Part shown: in pieces, positions 25,205 through 34,617 of the stretch
How the letters are laid out: the number at the start of each line of letters is the position of its first letter
Numbering within the stretch: the first letter of the stretch is position 1
NCBI RefSeq assembly: GCF_002407245.1
Contig: NZ_CP010681.1
Location: forward strand, 2,976,001-3,040,000
From: Phaeobacter piscinae
Lineage (GTDB): Bacteria; Pseudomonadota; Alphaproteobacteria; Rhodobacterales; Rhodobacteraceae
Length of the DNA: 64,000 nt
Direction of reading: 5' to 3'
Notes under the pieces: model-generated
Seen by the model: only the letters and a program-made list of their open reading frames with translations
What the model was told of the DNA's origin: nothing
Databases searched by the model: none
Position numbers and translations under genes: made by a program

Positions 25205-27016
25205 ATGGACGATCAGAACAAAAACCTTCTTCTCGCAACCGCGCTTAGCTTCCTGGTGATTCTGGGGTGGTATGTCTTTTTCCCACCGCCGGAACCGCAG
25301 CCGGACGCTGTTGTGGCCGAGACTGCGCCTGCGGGCGACGTCGTGACCGCGCCAGCCGCCGCCAGCCCCGCAGCTGGCAGCGAAGGCGCCGCTGTCACCG
25401 CTGAGGCAGACGCGGTCGCCGATGCGCCGCGTCTCACCATCGACACGCCCCGCGTCTCCGGCACCATCTCCCTGCTGGGCGGGCGTCTTGACGACCTGTC
25501 CCTCAAGGACTACCGCGTCTCGCTGGAAGAGGATGCCGCCATCGTCAAGATGCTGTCCCCCGCCGGTGATCCGAACGCCTATTACGCGCTCTATGGCTGG
25601 GCGCCGGGTGCTGGTCTTGGCCCTGATGATGTGCCCGGTGCCAACACCCTGTGGCAGGCCGAAGGTGACGCAACCCTGACGCCGGACAGCCCGGTCACCC
25701 TGACCTGGGACAATGGCAAGGGGCTGACCTTCAACCGCACCATCGCGGTTGATCAGGATTATCTCTTCACCATCACGCAATCGGTCACCAACGCCTCCGG
25801 CAACACCGTCGCGCTGGCGCCTTACGGCACGCTGGCCCGCCATGGCGAGCCGCAGGATCTGAAGAACTTCTTCATCCTGCATGAGGGCGTGATTGGCATG
25901 GCGGACGGCACCCTCGCCGAAATCGACTATGACGACATGACCGATTTCGAGGTGGACGCCCGCAGCGGTGCCCGCGCCGAGGTGACCCAGGTTGAAACCA
26001 ATGGCTGGATCGGTTTCACCGACCACTACTGGATGTCGACCCTCGTGCCAGAGCCGGGTCAGGCCTTTCGTTCCATCGCCAAATTCGACGAGCGTCGCGA
26101 GATCTATCAGACCGATATCGTGCTGCCGACCGTCACAGTGGCGGATGGCGACACCTCTGAAGCCACCACCATGCTGTTTGCCGGCGCCAAGGAATGGGCC
26201 ACCATTCGCGGCTACCAGAAAGACGGCATCGAGGGCTTCCTCGACAGCATCGACTGGGGTTGGTTCTTCTTCCTGACCAAACCGATCTTTGCGGTCCTGC
26301 ACTGGCTGAACGCGCTGATCGGCAACATGGGCTGGGCGATCATCGGCCTGACCGTGCTGATCAAGCTTCTGGTCTTCCCGTTGGCGTATAAATCTTATGC
26401 CTCCATGGCGAAGATGAAAGAGCTGCAGCCGCGGATGGAGGAAATCAAGGAGAAAGCGGGCGACGACCGTCAGAAGCTCCAGCAGGAGATGATGGCGCTC
26501 TACAAGAAGGAAAAGGTCAACCCGGCCGCCGGCTGTCTGCCGATCCTGATCCAGATCCCGATCTTCTTCTCGCTCTACAAGGTGATTTTCGTTACGCTGG
26601 AGTTGCGCCACGCGCCGTTCTTTGGTCCGTTCCAGGATCTGAGCGCGCCAGATCCGACCTCGATCATGAACCTCTTCGGCCTGCTGCCCTTTGCCGCCCC
26701 GGTCGAAGGCACGCTGATGGCGACGATCTTCATCGGGATTCTGCCGATCCTTCTGGGTATCTCCATGTGGTTGCAGCAGAAACTGAACCCGGCGCCGACC
26801 GATCCGACTCAGCAGATGATCTTTGCCTGGATGCCTTGGGTCTTCATGTTCATGCTGGGCGGGTTTGCCTCGGGTCTGGTGGTTTACTGGATTGCGAACA
26901 ACACCATCACCTTTACCCAGCAGTATTTGATTATGCGCAGCCACGGCTACAAACCCGATGTGTTCGGCAATATCAAATCTGGCTTCAAAAAGACGCCGAA
27001 GGCTGAAAAGAAATGA
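25205..27016 (+). CDS. yidC: Membrane protein insertase YidC
   Basis: This is a 603-residue Oxa1-family insertase of the inner membrane. An N-terminal signal anchor (LLLATALSFLVILGWYVFF) is followed by an Ala/Pro-rich linker and a large periplasmic domain (about 75-345) typical of Gram-negative YidC. The five-helix core (350-590) contains AAGCLPILIQIPIFFSLYKV and the final FTQQYLIM helix. ATG 25205 (MDDQNKNLL) is the family start. The gene overlaps the MOSC gene by four bases (ATGA). Confidence 0.97.
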   Translation: MDDQNKNLLLATALSFLVILGWYVFFPPPEPQPDAVVAETAPAGDVVTAPAAASPAAGSEGAAVTAEADAVADAPRLTIDTPRVSGTISLLGGRLDDLSLKDYRVSLEEDAAIVKMLSPAGDPNAYYALYGWAPGAGLGPDDVPGANTLWQAEGDATLTPDSPVTLTWDNGKGLTFNRTIAVDQDYLFTITQSVTNASGNTVALAPYGTLARHGEPQDLKNFFILHEGVIGMADGTLAEIDYDDMTDFEVDARSGARAEVTQVETNGWIGFTDHYWMSTLVPEPGQAFRSIAKFDERREIYQTDIVLPTVTVADGDTSEATTMLFAGAKEWATIRGYQKDGIEGFLDSIDWGWFFFLTKPIFAVLHWLNALIGNMGWAIIGLTVLIKLLVFPLAYKSYASMAKMKELQPRMEEIKEKAGDDRQKLQQEMMALYKKEKVNPAAGCLPILIQIPIFFSLYKVIFVTLELRHAPFFGPFQDLSAPDPTSIMNLFGLLPFAAPVEGTLMATIFIGILPILLGISMWLQQKLNPAPTDPTQQMIFAWMPWVFMFMLGGFASGLVVYWIANNTITFTQQYLIMRSHGYKPDVFGNIKSGFKKTPKAEKK

Positions 27017-27765
27017 GCGAAGGCATAACTCATATCTGGCGGCATCCGATCAAATCACATGGTCGGGAGCCGCTGGAGAGCGCCTCTTTGGTCGCCGGGC
27101 AGTGTCTGCCCGGCGATCGCGTTTGGGCGGTTGCCCATGAGGCCTCCAAGGCTGACGGCAGCGCCTGGGTGCCCTGCGCCAACTTCAGCCGTGTGGCCAA
27201 GGCCCCACAGCTGATGGCGATTGAGGCGGTTTACGACGCGGCTAAGGGCGCGGTGACACTGACCCACCCGACGCAGGATGCGCTGACCTTCAATCCTGAT
27301 AGCGCGGCTGACCTGCCCCGGTTCCTTGACTGGGTACGCCCCCTGATGCCCGAAGATCGCGCCGCCTCCGCCCGTATTCTGCGGGTGCCGGGACGGGGCA
27401 TGACCGACAGCGATTTCCCGTCGATCAGCCTGTGCAACTGGGCCTCTCACCGCGCGGTGGAGACCGCCATCGGCAATCCGCTGTCCCCGCAGCGCTGGCG
27501 CGGCAACATCTGGTTCGACACAGACACCGCCTGGGAGGAAAACGACTGGATCGGCCGCAATGTCCAGATTGGCGAGGCGGTGCTGACCGTCCGCGAGCGC
27601 ACCGTGCGCTGCCTTGCAACCACAACCAACCCCGAGACCGGCGTCCGCGACGCCGATACGCTGAAGACCCTGCGCGAGAGCTGGGGTCATCAGGACTTTG
27701 CTGTCTATGCAGAGGTCATCCAAGACGGCGCGATCCGCGTCGGCGATACTGTAAAGGTGCTCTGA
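27013..27765 (+). CDS. MOSC domain protein
   Basis: This 250-residue protein has an N-terminal beta-barrel segment (ITHIWRHPIKSHGREPL, as in MOSC_N) and a MOSC core with VRERTVRCLATTTNPETG, which holds the conserved Cys near residue 200. MOSC proteins bind molybdenum cofactor or carry sulfur and often reduce N-hydroxylated compounds. The start overlaps the yidC stop and its stop overlaps the engB start, so the three are one operon. The substrate cannot be named. Confidence 0.88.
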   Translation: MSEGITHIWRHPIKSHGREPLESASLVAGQCLPGDRVWAVAHEASKADGSAWVPCANFSRVAKAPQLMAIEAVYDAAKGAVTLTHPTQDALTFNPDSAADLPRFLDWVRPLMPEDRAASARILRVPGRGMTDSDFPSISLCNWASHRAVETAIGNPLSPQRWRGNIWFDTDTAWEENDWIGRNVQIGEAVLTVRERTVRCLATTTNPETGVRDADTLKTLRESWGHQDFAVYAEVIQDGAIRVGDTVKVL

Positions 27766-28415
27766 TGCAGATGCCGTTCCCCCTGGCCGAGACGCCAGAT
27801 GAAATCATGACCGAGAAGGGTCGCAAGCTGTTTGCCGGACAATCGGAATTTGTCAAAGGCGTGGTTGCGATGTCAGGCCTGCCGCCTGCCGACCGCATCG
27901 AGGTCTGCTTTGCCGGCCGCTCCAATGTGGGCAAATCCAGCCTGATCAACGCCCTCACCGGCACCAAAGGTCTGGCCCGTGCCTCCAACACGCCGGGGCG
28001 CACACAGGAAATCAACTATTTCACCCAAGGGCCAGAGCTCTATCTGGTCGACCTGCCCGGCTATGGCTATGCCAATGCGCCCCTGCCCGTGGTGGAGAAA
28101 TGGCAGCGCCTGCTGAAACAATATCTCTCCGGCCGTCAGACCCTGCGTCGCGCCTTTGTGCTGATCGACAGCCGTCATGGGATCAAGAAGGTCGATGACG
28201 AGATCATGACCCGGTTGGACAGCTCTGCCGTAACCTTCCAATGCGTGATGACCAAGGCGGATAAGGTCAAGGACAAGGACCGCGCCGCGGTGATGGAACA
28301 GGTGCGCAGCGCCCTGTCCAAACACCCTGCCGCCTATCCCGAGATTGTCCTGACCTCCTCAGAGAAGGGCGACGGTATCGCCACCCTGCGGTCCATCATC
28401 GCCGGGCTGGAATGA
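27765..28415 (+). CDS. engB: Ribosome biogenesis GTP-binding protein EngB/YsxC
   Basis: This is a 216-residue GTPase needed for assembly of the large ribosomal subunit. The P-loop GRSNVGKSSL, switch region TPGRTQEINYF, G3 motif DLPGYGYA and G4 TKAD are all present. The start ATG 27765 overlaps the preceding stop as TGATG; a second ATG two codons later is possible. It is followed by a strong terminator. Confidence 0.96.
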   Translation: MQMPFPLAETPDEIMTEKGRKLFAGQSEFVKGVVAMSGLPPADRIEVCFAGRSNVGKSSLINALTGTKGLARASNTPGRTQEINYFTQGPELYLVDLPGYGYANAPLPVVEKWQRLLKQYLSGRQTLRRAFVLIDSRHGIKKVDDEIMTRLDSSAVTFQCVMTKADKVKDKDRAAVMEQVRSALSKHPAAYPEIVLTSSEKGDGIATLRSIIAGLE

Positions 28416-28442
28416 CGCCAGCTCCCTTTCAGTGACATGTCA

Positions 28443-28477
28443 AACGCCCCCGTGATCCGCTGATCCGGGGGCGTTTT
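28443..28477 (+). terminator. Terminator of the yidC-MOSC-engB operon
   Basis: A 10-bp perfect stem (AACGCCCCCG at 28443-28452 with CGGGGGCGTT at 28466-28475) is followed by TTTT, 28 bp after the engB stop. The same stem can serve the convergent SDR gene on the other strand. Confidence 0.9.
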
Positions 28478-28505
28478 GTCTCTAATCCGCAAGGTAGAGC
28501 CGATA

Positions 28506-29234
28506 TCAGACGTGTTGGGCGCCGTTCACCTCAATCTCCGCACCCGAGATATAAGAGCTTTGGTCCGAACACAGATAGTAGATCGCCGCGGCCACCTCCT
28601 CCGGCTGGCCCAGACGCTGCAGCGGCAGTTTCTTCACGATCTTGTCGGTGCCCGGCGACAGAATCGCGGTCTCCACCTCTCCCGGCGCAATCGCATTGAC
28701 CCGCACGCCCAGCGGGCCGAAATCATGGGCCATCTCGCGCGTCAGCGCCGCCAGGGCCGCCTTGGATGTGGCATAGGCCGCCCCGGCAAAGGGATGCACC
28801 CGGCTGCCCGCAATCGACGTTACATTGACAACAGATCCCTTGGCCGCGGCCAGCTCATCCTTCAGTCCCCGTGCCAGCACCACAGAGGCAAAGAAATTCA
28901 CGTGGAACACCTTGCCCCAGGTCATCAGGTCGGTGTCCAGCGTGCTCAGCCGCTCGCCCTTTGGTCCCTTGGGCGACACGCCGGCATTGTTGACCAGCGC
29001 ATCCAGCTGCCCGTTCAGTAGCTCCTGTATTTCCCCCACCTTGTTGATGGTGTCCGTCGGGTCGGAGAGGTCCACCTGCACATGGTTTTCCTGCCCTCCC
29101 CCCCAGGGGCATTCGGCAGGAAAGGGCTGGCGCGAACAGGTGATCACCCGCCAGCCTTCGGCATTGAACCGCTGCACCGTCGCATGGCCGATGCCCCGGC
29201 TTGCACCGGTCAACAACAGGGTCTTCTTGCGCAT
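28506..29234 (-). CDS. Short-chain dehydrogenase/reductase
   Basis: This is a 242-residue classical SDR. It has the dinucleotide motif TGASRGIGHA (residues 8-17), NNAGVS, a catalytic Ser in NVTSIAGS and the YATSK pair (Tyr and Lys), then the terminal INVNG-like EIEVNGAQHV. It presumably oxidises or reduces a hydroxyl/keto group with NAD(P)H; the substrate is unknown. ATG 29234 (MRKKTLLLTGAS) was chosen over the upstream start because the fold begins there. It converges with engB. Confidence 0.9.
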   Translation of the reverse strand: MRKKTLLLTGASRGIGHATVQRFNAEGWRVITCSRQPFPAECPWGGGQENHVQVDLSDPTDTINKVGEIQELLNGQLDALVNNAGVSPKGPKGERLSTLDTDLMTWGKVFHVNFFASVVLARGLKDELAAAKGSVVNVTSIAGSRVHPFAGAAYATSKAALAALTREMAHDFGPLGVRVNAIAPGEVETAILSPGTDKIVKKLPLQRLGQPEEVAAAIYYLCSDQSSYISGAEIEVNGAQHV

Positions 29235-29449
29235 GTTACCATCCTTGGCCCAAAGCCAGTCCCGAGGTTCCGTCTGACAGTCAGACGATCGGCGCCACAT
29301 CATCGGCACGTTGAGGCGAACCTAGCACCCCAACAGGCAACTGCAATGGGGCGAATACTCTGCCCGATGCTTGGCACAGCGAGCAGAACCGCGTAACACA
29401 TGGCCCACGCCTGCGCCGTTTGCTGCGGCCAGTTCCAGGGATTGCAACG

Positions 29450-30310
29450 ATGAAGAAACAAGACATGAACCGCGATTGGATTGCTACAGCCGAGACCCTC
29501 TCAAGCGCCCTGCCTTATCTGCAGCGCTATGACGGTGCCATCGTCGTGATCAAACTGGGTGGCCACGCCATGGGCAGCGACGAGGCGATGGAAACCTTTG
29601 CCCGCGACATCGTGCTGTTGCGGCAGGTCGGGGTGAATCCGGTTATCGTTCATGGCGGCGGCCCGATGATCAATGCCATGCTGGAAAAACTGCAGATCAA
29701 ATCCGATTTCGTGAACGGCAAGCGGGTCACCGATGCTGCCACCATGGATGTGGTCGAAATGGTGCTGTCCGGCGTGGTGAACAAACGCATCGTGCAGGCG
29801 ATCAACCGTCAAGGCGGCGCCGGTGTTGGCCTTTCGGGCAAGGATGCAAATCTCATCACCTGCACCCAGGCGGACCCGGATCTCGGCTTTGTCGGGACCC
29901 CGTCGCAGATGGACCCCTCCGTGCTCCACCACCTGTTTGAACAGGACATGATCCCGGTCATTGCCCCCATTGGCGCAGGCCCCAATGGCGAGACCTTCAA
30001 CATCAATGGCGACACCGCCGCTGGGGCCATTGCCTCCGCGTTGAAGGCCGACCGGCTGCTGCTGCTCACTGATGTCTCCGGCGTCAAGAACGGCGCAGGT
30101 GAGGTGGTTACAGAGTTGAAAGCCGCCGACGTCGAGGCGATGACCCGCGACGGTGTGATCATCGGCGGCATGATCCCGAAAACCGAAACCGCACTGTCGG
30201 CCGTCCGCAGCGGTGTGCGGGCCTGTACCATCGTCGACGGACGGGTGCCCAACGCGGTGCTGCTGGAGCTGTTCACCGACCACGGGGCCGGGTCGATGAT
30301 CCGCCCCTGA
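29450..30310 (+). CDS. argB: Acetylglutamate kinase
   Basis: This is the second enzyme of arginine synthesis; it phosphorylates N-acetylglutamate. The 286-residue protein has the amino-acid-kinase motifs [33 protein letters not shown] and [15 protein letters not shown], and the long form with N-terminal helix seen in arginine-inhibited enzymes. The start was set at ATG 29450 ([10 protein letters not shown]); ATG 29465 is almost equally likely and an upstream start at 29420 less so. Confidence 0.96.
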   Translation: MKKQDMNRDWIATAETLSSALPYLQRYDGAIVVIKLGGHAMGSDEAMETFARDIVLLRQVGVNPVIVHGGGPMINAMLEKLQIKSDFVNGKRVTDAATMDVVEMVLSGVVNKRIVQAINRQGGAGVGLSGKDANLITCTQADPDLGFVGTPSQMDPSVLHHLFEQDMIPVIAPIGAGPNGETFNINGDTAAGAIASALKADRLLLLTDVSGVKNGAGEVVTELKAADVEAMTRDGVIIGGMIPKTETALSAVRSGVRACTIVDGRVPNAVLLELFTDHGAGSMIRP

Positions 30311-30402
30311 GCTTTACTTGATTGCTTCGGCGCGCTTTACGCCCAATTGACGACAGTGAAATCCCCTTAGGGAAACTGGCCAAACTGCGCTAGACTGGGG
30401 CC

Positions 30403-31182
30403 ATGACCAGCCCCCCCGACACGGACAGGCCCGTTGCCATGGATTTAGCAGCGGCACCTGTCGCTGACCCTGTTGAGACCACCCAAGGTTACGCCCGGCT
30501 GCAAAACGCCGCCGAAAGGCTTGGGTTGGATATCTACGGCGGCTTTCATCCCTCACCTGCAGACATGTCCCGCTTCCCCGGCGCTTCCTTGCCCGTGGAT
30601 GCCGCCCCCGGCCTCCCCCATGGCACGCTGATCCTGCTGGGCACGGCGCAGTCCTTCTGGACACACTTTCGCGGCAGCCCAGAGGCGCAGGACGGCGCTG
30701 CCGACCCGGTTGACCGCTGGTCGCGCCGCGTCATCACCGCATTGGCAGAAACATGGCAGGCCACACCGGCCTTCCCCTTCACAGGCCCGCCCTATGCGCC
30801 GTTTGTGGACTGGGCGCTGACAACGGGCCGCTGTTTCACATCCCCGTCGCAAATGCTGGTGCATGATCGCTACGGTATGATGATTTCCTTTCGCAGTGCG
30901 CTTTATTTCACCACTCCTCTGGACCTGCCACCTGCACCACGGGCCCAGACGCCCTGCCTCAGCTGCGATGCCCGCCCCTGCCTGACCACCTGCCCGGTGG
31001 CCGCCCTGAACGATGGTGGCCCCTATGATCTGGCAGCCTGCCATGACCATCTAGACAGCCCCGCAGGTGCGCCCTGCCTGTCCGATGGCTGCCTCGCCCG
31101 CCGCGCCTGCCCATTGAGCGCAGGCGCTGACCGTCTCCCGGCGCAATCCGCCCATCACATGAGGTATTTTCACATAAAATGA
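30403..31182 (+). CDS. Ferredoxin-like Fe-S protein (QueG-related C-terminal fold)
   Basis: This is a 259-residue protein whose C-terminal third holds two cysteine clusters, PCLSCDARPCLTTCPVAAL and APCLSDGCLARRACP. They are spaced to bind [4Fe-4S], as in the ferredoxin part of epoxyqueuosine-reductase-like proteins. The N-terminal part (ERLGLDIYGGFHPS, HGTLILLGTAQSFWTHF) resembles that group loosely but lacks the cobalamin-binding length. The reaction is unknown. It overlaps the following phosphatase gene by four bases. Confidence 0.7.
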   Translation: MTSPPDTDRPVAMDLAAAPVADPVETTQGYARLQNAAERLGLDIYGGFHPSPADMSRFPGASLPVDAAPGLPHGTLILLGTAQSFWTHFRGSPEAQDGAADPVDRWSRRVITALAETWQATPAFPFTGPPYAPFVDWALTTGRCFTSPSQMLVHDRYGMMISFRSALYFTTPLDLPPAPRAQTPCLSCDARPCLTTCPVAALNDGGPYDLAACHDHLDSPAGAPCLSDGCLARRACPLSAGADRLPAQSAHHMRYFHIK

Positions 31183-31676
31183 CCTGCACGCTGATCCTGA
31201 CCCGCCACGCCAAATCCGCCTGGGATACCTCCGCCCCCAGCGACCACGCCCGCCCGCTGAACAACCGTGGCCGCCATTCCGCCGCGGCCGTCGGCACCTG
31301 GTTGCGCGAAATCGGGATGATCCCGGATCAAGTGATCTCCTCCTCGGCGCAGCGCACCCGCGAGACCTGTGATCTGATGGAGCTTGGTGCGCCTGCGGTT
31401 TTCATCGAACGGCTCTATCATGCCAGCGCGGAGATCTTGTTTCAGGTGCTGCGTGAGGCCGAACACAAGCGGGTGCTGATTCTGGGCCACAACCCCGGAC
31501 TTGCCGCCTTTGCCCATTCCATCGTCCGCCACCCGCCGGATCATTCCCGGTTTGACGACTTCCCTACCGGCGCCACGCTGATCGCCCGTTTCGACATCGA
31601 CAGCTGGGCCGATCTGACGTGGAGCAGCGGCAAGGTGGCAGAGTTCACTGTCCCGCGTGAATTGCTGGGCGCCTGA
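31179..31676 (+). CDS. SixA-like histidine phosphatase
   Basis: This is a 165-residue histidine phosphatase. The catalytic LTRHAKSAWD contains the RH motif at about residues 9-10, followed by SSSAQRTRETC and the second histidine in LILGHNPGL. SixA-type enzymes remove phosphate from phosphohistidine proteins. Translational overlap (ATGA) with the Fe-S protein gene suggests a joint unit. The partner phosphoprotein is not known. Confidence 0.88.
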   Translation: MTCTLILTRHAKSAWDTSAPSDHARPLNNRGRHSAAAVGTWLREIGMIPDQVISSSAQRTRETCDLMELGAPAVFIERLYHASAEILFQVLREAEHKRVLILGHNPGLAAFAHSIVRHPPDHSRFDDFPTGATLIARFDIDSWADLTWSSGKVAEFTVPRELLGA

Positions 31677-31894
31677 CCCCAGACCTGACAGCGCCGCACC
31701 CGCAGGCCTCCCGCCCGTCACAGCTGCATCACCATGCAACCGCTCCCGTTGGGCGTGGCGCCGCTAGCGCGGCGCTGCGGCCACCGCATCTGTGGCATCC
31801 TGTCGCTCCCACACGGGAACCCCTTCGCCCCCTTTTGCGGATATCCCCTACCATCTGGGGGACTTGAGACCACCGCATATGGAGCCCCTTTGAG

Positions 31895-32353
31895 ATGAAC
31901 CGCCGATCCTTTCTGCTCACCGCGACCGCCACGCTACCCCTCGCTACAGGCGCATGGGCCGTCACAGACGCCACCCCGATGATAGAGGTGATGAAGTCCC
32001 CAAGCTGCGGCTGTTGCACCGGTTGGGTGGACCACCTCCGCACCTCAGGCTTCCAGACAGATGTCCGGAATGTCAGCGACGATCAGCTCTGGCAGATGAA
32101 ATCCCGGCTTGGCATCACCGATGCGCTGGCCTCCTGCCACACTGCAATAATCGCGGGCTATGTGATCGAAGGCCATGTGCCCGCACAAGATATTAGCCGC
32201 CTTCTCGCCGAACGCCCGGGTGCCCGCGGTCTCAGCGTGCCCGGCATGCCGATCGGCTCTCCCGGCATGGAGATCAGCGACGACATCGAACCCTTCGCGA
32301 CGCTGCTGATCCGCGAGGATGGCACCAGCGAAATCTTCGCACACCACAGCTAG
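31895..32353 (+). CDS. DUF411 metal-binding periplasmic protein
   Basis: This 152-residue protein has an export leader with paired arginines (MNRRSFLLTATATLPLATG), so it is probably periplasmic. The mature domain starts MIEVMKSPSCGCCTGWVDHL, the CGCC thioredoxin-like motif of DUF411, and continues SCHTAIIAGYVIEGHVPA and GMPIGSPGME. DUF411 proteins are often near copper-resistance genes and are thought to bind metal, but no copper genes adjoin here. Confidence 0.88.
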   Translation: MNRRSFLLTATATLPLATGAWAVTDATPMIEVMKSPSCGCCTGWVDHLRTSGFQTDVRNVSDDQLWQMKSRLGITDALASCHTAIIAGYVIEGHVPAQDISRLLAERPGARGLSVPGMPIGSPGMEISDDIEPFATLLIREDGTSEIFAHHS

Positions 32354-32378
32354 CATCTGCGCAACTGCGCCCTGTCAT

Positions 32379-32423
32379 CTTTCCAGAAATACTCCGGGGG
32401 TCAGGGGGCAGCGCCCCCTGCCG
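32379..32423. repeat. Dispersed gene-end repeat with hairpin, copy 1
   Basis: The motif TTTCCAGAAATACTC is followed by a perfect hairpin CAGGGGGC-AGC-GCCCCCTG (32402-32420). A related motif, TTTCCCAAAATACTC, occurs at 40139-40153. Similar sequences are common at gene ends in Rhodobacteraceae, from general knowledge. Confidence 0.6.
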
Positions 32424-32462
32424 GTGCTCCCTGACACTGCCCTGGCCAGGGCCGCAAACCAA

Positions 32463-32490
32463 AAAAGGCCGGGCAGACGCCCGGCCTTTT
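32463..32490. terminator. Bidirectional terminator between DUF411 gene and bztD
   Basis: A 12-bp perfect stem (32463-32474 with 32479-32490, loop AGAC) has four A before and four T after the GC core, so it can stop transcripts from both directions. Confidence 0.92.
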
Positions 32491-32511
32491 CAATATCATA
32501 GCAGACAGACC

Positions 32512-33303
32512 TCAGTGGCCGAGGATCTGGCTCAGGAACAGCTTGGTACGCTCGCTCTGCGGGTTGTTGAAGAACTCTTCCGGCTCATTCTGCTCCACGA
32601 TCTGCCCCGCATCCATGAAGATCACGCGGTTCGCCACCTGACGGGCAAAGCCCATCTCATGCGTCACGCAGAGCATGGTCATGCCCTCTTCTGCGAGCTC
32701 GATCATAGTGTCGAGCACCTCTTTGATCATCTCCGGGTCCAGTGCCGACGTCGGTTCATCAAACAGCATGATCCGCGGCATCATGCACAGCGAGCGGGCA
32801 ATCGCCACACGCTGCTGCTGGCCACCGGAGAGCATGCCCGGATATTTATGCGCCTGGTCGGGGATCTTCACCTTTTCCAGGAAGTGCATCGCCCGCTCTT
32901 CGGCTTCTTTCTTGGGCGTCTTGCGCACCCAGATCGGCGCCAGCGTGCAATTCTCAAGAATCGTCAGATGCGGGAACAGGTTGAAGTGCTGGAACACCAT
33001 GCCAACCTCGGACCGGATCTTGTCGATATTCTTGAGATCGTTGGACAGTTCTGTGCCATCCACCATGATCTTGCCCTGCTGGTGCTCTTCCAGCGCGTTG
33101 AGGCAGCGGATCAGGGTGGATTTGCCGGACCCCGACGGTCCCGCGATCACGATCCGCTCGCCCTGATTGACGGTCAAATTGATGTCGCGCAACACATGGA
33201 ACGAGCCATACCACTTGTTCATATTGTTGATTTCGATAGCAACCTCGTCGCTCACCTGCATTTTGGAGCGGTCGATGGCGCGGTCGGACATAAGTTCAGA
33301 CAT
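32512..33303 (-). CDS. bztD: General L-amino acid ABC transporter, ATP-binding protein
   Basis: This is the 263-residue ATPase of the Bzt/Aap uptake system for glutamate, glutamine, aspartate, asparagine and other amino acids. Walker [11 protein letters not shown]-loop VFQHFN, signature [14 protein letters not shown], Walker [14 protein letters not shown] and the switch His ([11 protein letters not shown]) are intact. It is the last gene of the leftward operon, 12 bp after bztC. An ATG 15 codons downstream could be the true start. Confidence 0.95.
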   Translation of the reverse strand: MSELMSDRAIDRSKMQVSDEVAIEINNMNKWYGSFHVLRDINLTVNQGERIVIAGPSGSGKSTLIRCLNALEEHQQGKIMVDGTELSNDLKNIDKIRSEVGMVFQHFNLFPHLTILENCTLAPIWVRKTPKKEAEERAMHFLEKVKIPDQAHKYPGMLSGGQQQRVAIARSLCMMPRIMLFDEPTSALDPEMIKEVLDTMIELAEEGMTMLCVTHEMGFARQVANRVIFMDAGQIVEQNEPEEFFNNPQSERTKLFLSQILGH

Positions 33304-33315
33304 ATGTTGAACTCC

Positions 33316-34614
33316 TTAGTGGTGATCGGTGGCGAGACGACGCTCGAGCCACTGTGAGTATTGAGAGATGCCGTAGCAGACGATGAAGAACAGGAAGGCG
33401 GCGAAGCCGAGGAGTTCCCAATAAACGCCGTTCCACTCAGTGGAGGCGAGGATTGGGCCACGGATCATGCCCACCAGGTCGAACATCGAGATGACCGACA
33501 CCAGCGTGGTATCCTTGAACAGGCCGACGGCCACGTTCACGATACCGGGGATCGAGATCTTCAGGGCCTGCGGCAGAATGATCAGGCGCATCGCCTGCGG
33601 ATAATCCAGCCCCAGACTGTCTGCTGCTTCATACTGCCCCTTGGGCAGCGCGGCCAGACCGCCCCGGATCACTTCGGCGATATAGGCCGCAGAGAACAGG
33701 GTGATCATGATGACCACGCGCAGGAACAGGTCCACGGTGGCATCTGGCGGGAAGAAGTAGGACAGCATCACAGATGCCACGAACAACAGGGTGATCAGCG
33801 GCACGCCACGCACGAATTCGATGAAAACGACGCAGATCCACTTGATCAGAGGCATGTTGGACTGACGCCCCAGTGCCAGCGCGATACCAAGCGGCACCGA
33901 CAGCGACACACAGGTGACACCCAGCATCATGTTCAGCATGAAGCCGCCCAGATCTCGCGAGGGCACAGCCGACAGCATCGCGTTGTCAGACGCCCCTTCC
34001 GGGATCAGAAAGCCGCCGACATTCCAGACCACGATCGCCGCAACAATCGCACCGAAGAACCCAAGAGCAAAGCTGCCCTTACCGAATTTCTGAAACACGA
34101 ACCCGGCAGCAACAAAGCCAAGCAGGGCAACGATCGGCACCAGGATGGAACCACCCCAGATCAACCAGAAGGCCAGGAAAGGATAGATTGCGGTGAAGGC
34201 CAGGAGCTTGCGCGGCAGATCAAAGAACAGCACGGGTGCCAATGCGACCAGCAACAACACCAATGCAAGATTTGGGCGCCAATATTCCGTGCCTGGATAT
34301 TTGAAGCCATAGAGCAGCTGGTTCCAACGCTCAGTGAGAACTGAGAAGCAGGCGCCAACCTTGCCATCCAGAACCTCACGACATTCCGCGAGAGAGTTGG
34401 TGGTCCAGACGCCATTCAGCAACCACGGCAGGGTGCTGCTCAGCAGAGCATAGATCAGCGCCAGCGCCGCCAGGGTCAGGATCGAATTGGGGATGCTGGA
34501 GAACAGGTTCTCGCGCATCCATTTATAGACCCCGGTCTCGCGGCCCGGCGGCGGCGCCGGTGGGATCTGGGTTTCGCGGACAAAGGCGACAGTTTGTGCG
34601 TGTGTATCGCTCAT
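33316..34614 (-). CDS. bztC: General L-amino acid ABC transporter permease (BztC/AapM type)
   Basis: This is a 432-residue inner-membrane permease with about eight hydrophobic helices. The long N-terminal part has an extra soluble loop (WTTNSLAECREVLDGKVGACFSVL) that is diagnostic for the BztC/AapM subunit. The EAA loop ADSLGLDYPQAMRLIILPQAL, where the ATPase docks, lies near residue 350. It forms a heterodimer with BztB, whose stop is 3 bp away. Confidence 0.95.
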   Translation of the reverse strand: MSDTHAQTVAFVRETQIPPAPPPGRETGVYKWMRENLFSSIPNSILTLAALALIYALLSSTLPWLLNGVWTTNSLAECREVLDGKVGACFSVLTERWNQLLYGFKYPGTEYWRPNLALVLLLVALAPVLFFDLPRKLLAFTAIYPFLAFWLIWGGSILVPIVALLGFVAAGFVFQKFGKGSFALGFFGAIVAAIVVWNVGGFLIPEGASDNAMLSAVPSRDLGGFMLNMMLGVTCVSLSVPLGIALALGRQSNMPLIKWICVVFIEFVRGVPLITLLFVASVMLSYFFPPDATVDLFLRVVIMITLFSAAYIAEVIRGGLAALPKGQYEAADSLGLDYPQAMRLIILPQALKISIPGIVNVAVGLFKDTTLVSVISMFDLVGMIRGPILASTEWNGVYWELLGFAAFLFFIVCYGISQYSQWLERRLATDHH

Positions 34615-34617
34615 GTC

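Noticed and set aside
25100..26944. 614-codon open frame on the strand opposite yidC
   Set aside because: It mirrors yidC codon by codon, has no ribosome-binding site or family motif, and reflects high-GC codon bias.
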